Shown one piece after another: positions 63,584-64,000 of a stretch of 64,000 nucleotides of DNA (within the stretch, counting starts at the first letter, position 1; every line of letters begins with the position of its first letter). The translations under genes and the position numbers were made by a program. The stretch lies in the NCBI RefSeq assembly GCF_008642315.1, contig NZ_CP029192.1:3596001-3660000 (forward strand). The letters are read 5' to 3'. Under the pieces are notes generated by a model that did not search any database, had not been told where the DNA came from, and saw only the letters and a list, made by a program, of their open reading frames with translations. This stretch comes from Streptomyces venezuelae. Its GTDB lineage: Bacteria > Actinomycetota > Actinomycetes > Streptomycetales > Streptomycetaceae.

Positions 63584-64000
63584 TCAGACCAGCCGTCGCG
63601 CCGTCGCCCACCGCGTCAGCTCGTGGCGGTTGGACAGCTGCAGCTTCCTCAGCACCGCCGACACGTGCGACTCCACCGTCTTCACGGAGATGAAGAGCTG
63701 CTTGGCGATCTCCTTGTACGCATAGCCGCGCGCGATGAGCCGCAGCACCTCGCGCTCGCGCTGGGTGAGGCGGTCCAGGTCCTCGTCGACCGGAGCCGCG
63801 TCGGTCGAGGCGAAGGCGTCCAGGACGAACCCGGCGAGGCGCGGCGAGAACACCGCGTCGCCGTCCTGCACACGGAAGATCGAGTCCACCAGGTCGGTAC
63901 CGGTGATGGTCTTGGTGACGTATCCACGGGCGCCGCCGCGGATGACGCCGATGACGTCCTCCGCCGCGTCGGACACCGACAGCGCGAGGAACCGCACCGG
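63584..64000 (-). CDS. NarL/LuxR-family response regulator, C-terminal part
   Basis: The gene runs off the right edge; 139 codons are visible. They cover the end of the receiver domain (FLALSVSDAAEDVIGVIRGGARGYVTKTITG, including the conserved K of the TKT motif) and the complete LuxR HTH (LTQREREVLRLIARGYAYKEIAKQLFISVKTVESHVSAVLRKLQLSNRHELTRWATARR). The phospho-acceptor aspartate is outside the window. The partner kinase is presumably upstream on the minus strand. Confidence 0.93.
   Translation of the reverse strand, partial: PVRFLALSVSDAAEDVIGVIRGGARGYVTKTITGTDLVDSIFRVQDGDAVFSPRLAGFVLDAFASTDAAPVDEDLDRLTQREREVLRLIARGYAYKEIAKQLFISVKTVESHVSAVLRKLQLSNRHELTRWATARRLV

Overview
This is a very GC-rich chromosomal segment from an actinomycete, almost certainly a Streptomyces. 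The evidence is the strong third-position G/C bias, frequent GTG and TTG starts, ATGA/GTGA-type stop-start overlaps, TAnnnT -10 boxes a few bases before start codons, SARP, SWIM, DUF5682, DUF5691 and DUF6350-type genes, and a stand-alone isobutyryl-CoA mutase small subunit. From memory, the order (pcrA, icmB, sucCD, purNH, folD, mdh, betaine operon, glyA) follows the core region of the S. coelicolor chromosome around SCO4793-SCO4838. It therefore looks like conserved core with small accessory insertions. I see no prophage, insertion sequence, CRISPR array, rRNA or tRNA.

Layout. 1-4.7 kb: tail of a membrane protein, glyA under a ZTP riboswitch, divergent ornithine aminotransferase, secreted serine hydrolase. 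4.7-15.8 kb: a large SARP/NB-ARC/TPR regulator divergent from an oxidoreductase, a YgiB/YgiC-like lipoprotein and ATP-grasp group, a DMT-type membrane protein, and a MocR regulator divergent from two tandem AhpD-like proteins and a PEP mutase-like enzyme. 15.8-23.0 kb: a choline-to-glycine-betaine operon (aldehyde dehydrogenase, GMC oxidoreductase, ABC importer). 23.1-27.9 kb: a small Xre plus membrane protein pair, a LysR/MFS pair, and mdh. 28.3-35.1 kb: an Xre-DUF2690 membrane protein, a small four-cysteine secreted protein, a two-component system, DUF3017-folD, and a proline-rich membrane protein. 35.1-44.7 kb: purN-purH, DUF6350, an HTH/sigma-like membrane regulator, sucC-sucD. 45-53.4 kb: a MoxR-DUF5682-VWA operon divergent from SWIM-DUF5691. 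53.4-64 kb: icmB, a lipase, an M23 peptidase, pcrA, two NlpC/P60 hydrolases (the first behind a c-di-AMP riboswitch), two membrane proteins, and the C-terminus of a NarL-type response regulator.

Regulation is the richest layer. Two RNA switches are clear: ZTP for glyA and c-di-AMP for the first NlpC/P60 gene. Two intergenic regions carry promoters of the RecA-independent DNA-damage (PafBC) class, TTGTCAGTG with an 8-nt gap to TAnnnT. One drives pcrA. The other pair sits back to back, inside a perfect 15-bp inverted repeat, between the MoxR-DUF5682-VWA operon and the SWIM-DUF5691 operon. This suggests that the poorly characterised five-gene chaperone-like module is a DNA-damage response system, and it is the most interesting observation in the window. 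Also notable are 11-bp-phased direct repeats between the SARP gene and its neighbour, a MarR/TamR-like palindrome before mdh, a tendamistat-like small secreted protein, and several tandem-repeat tracts inside proline-rich coding regions.

Most convergent or tail-to-tail gene ends carry long perfect hairpins typical of Streptomyces terminators.
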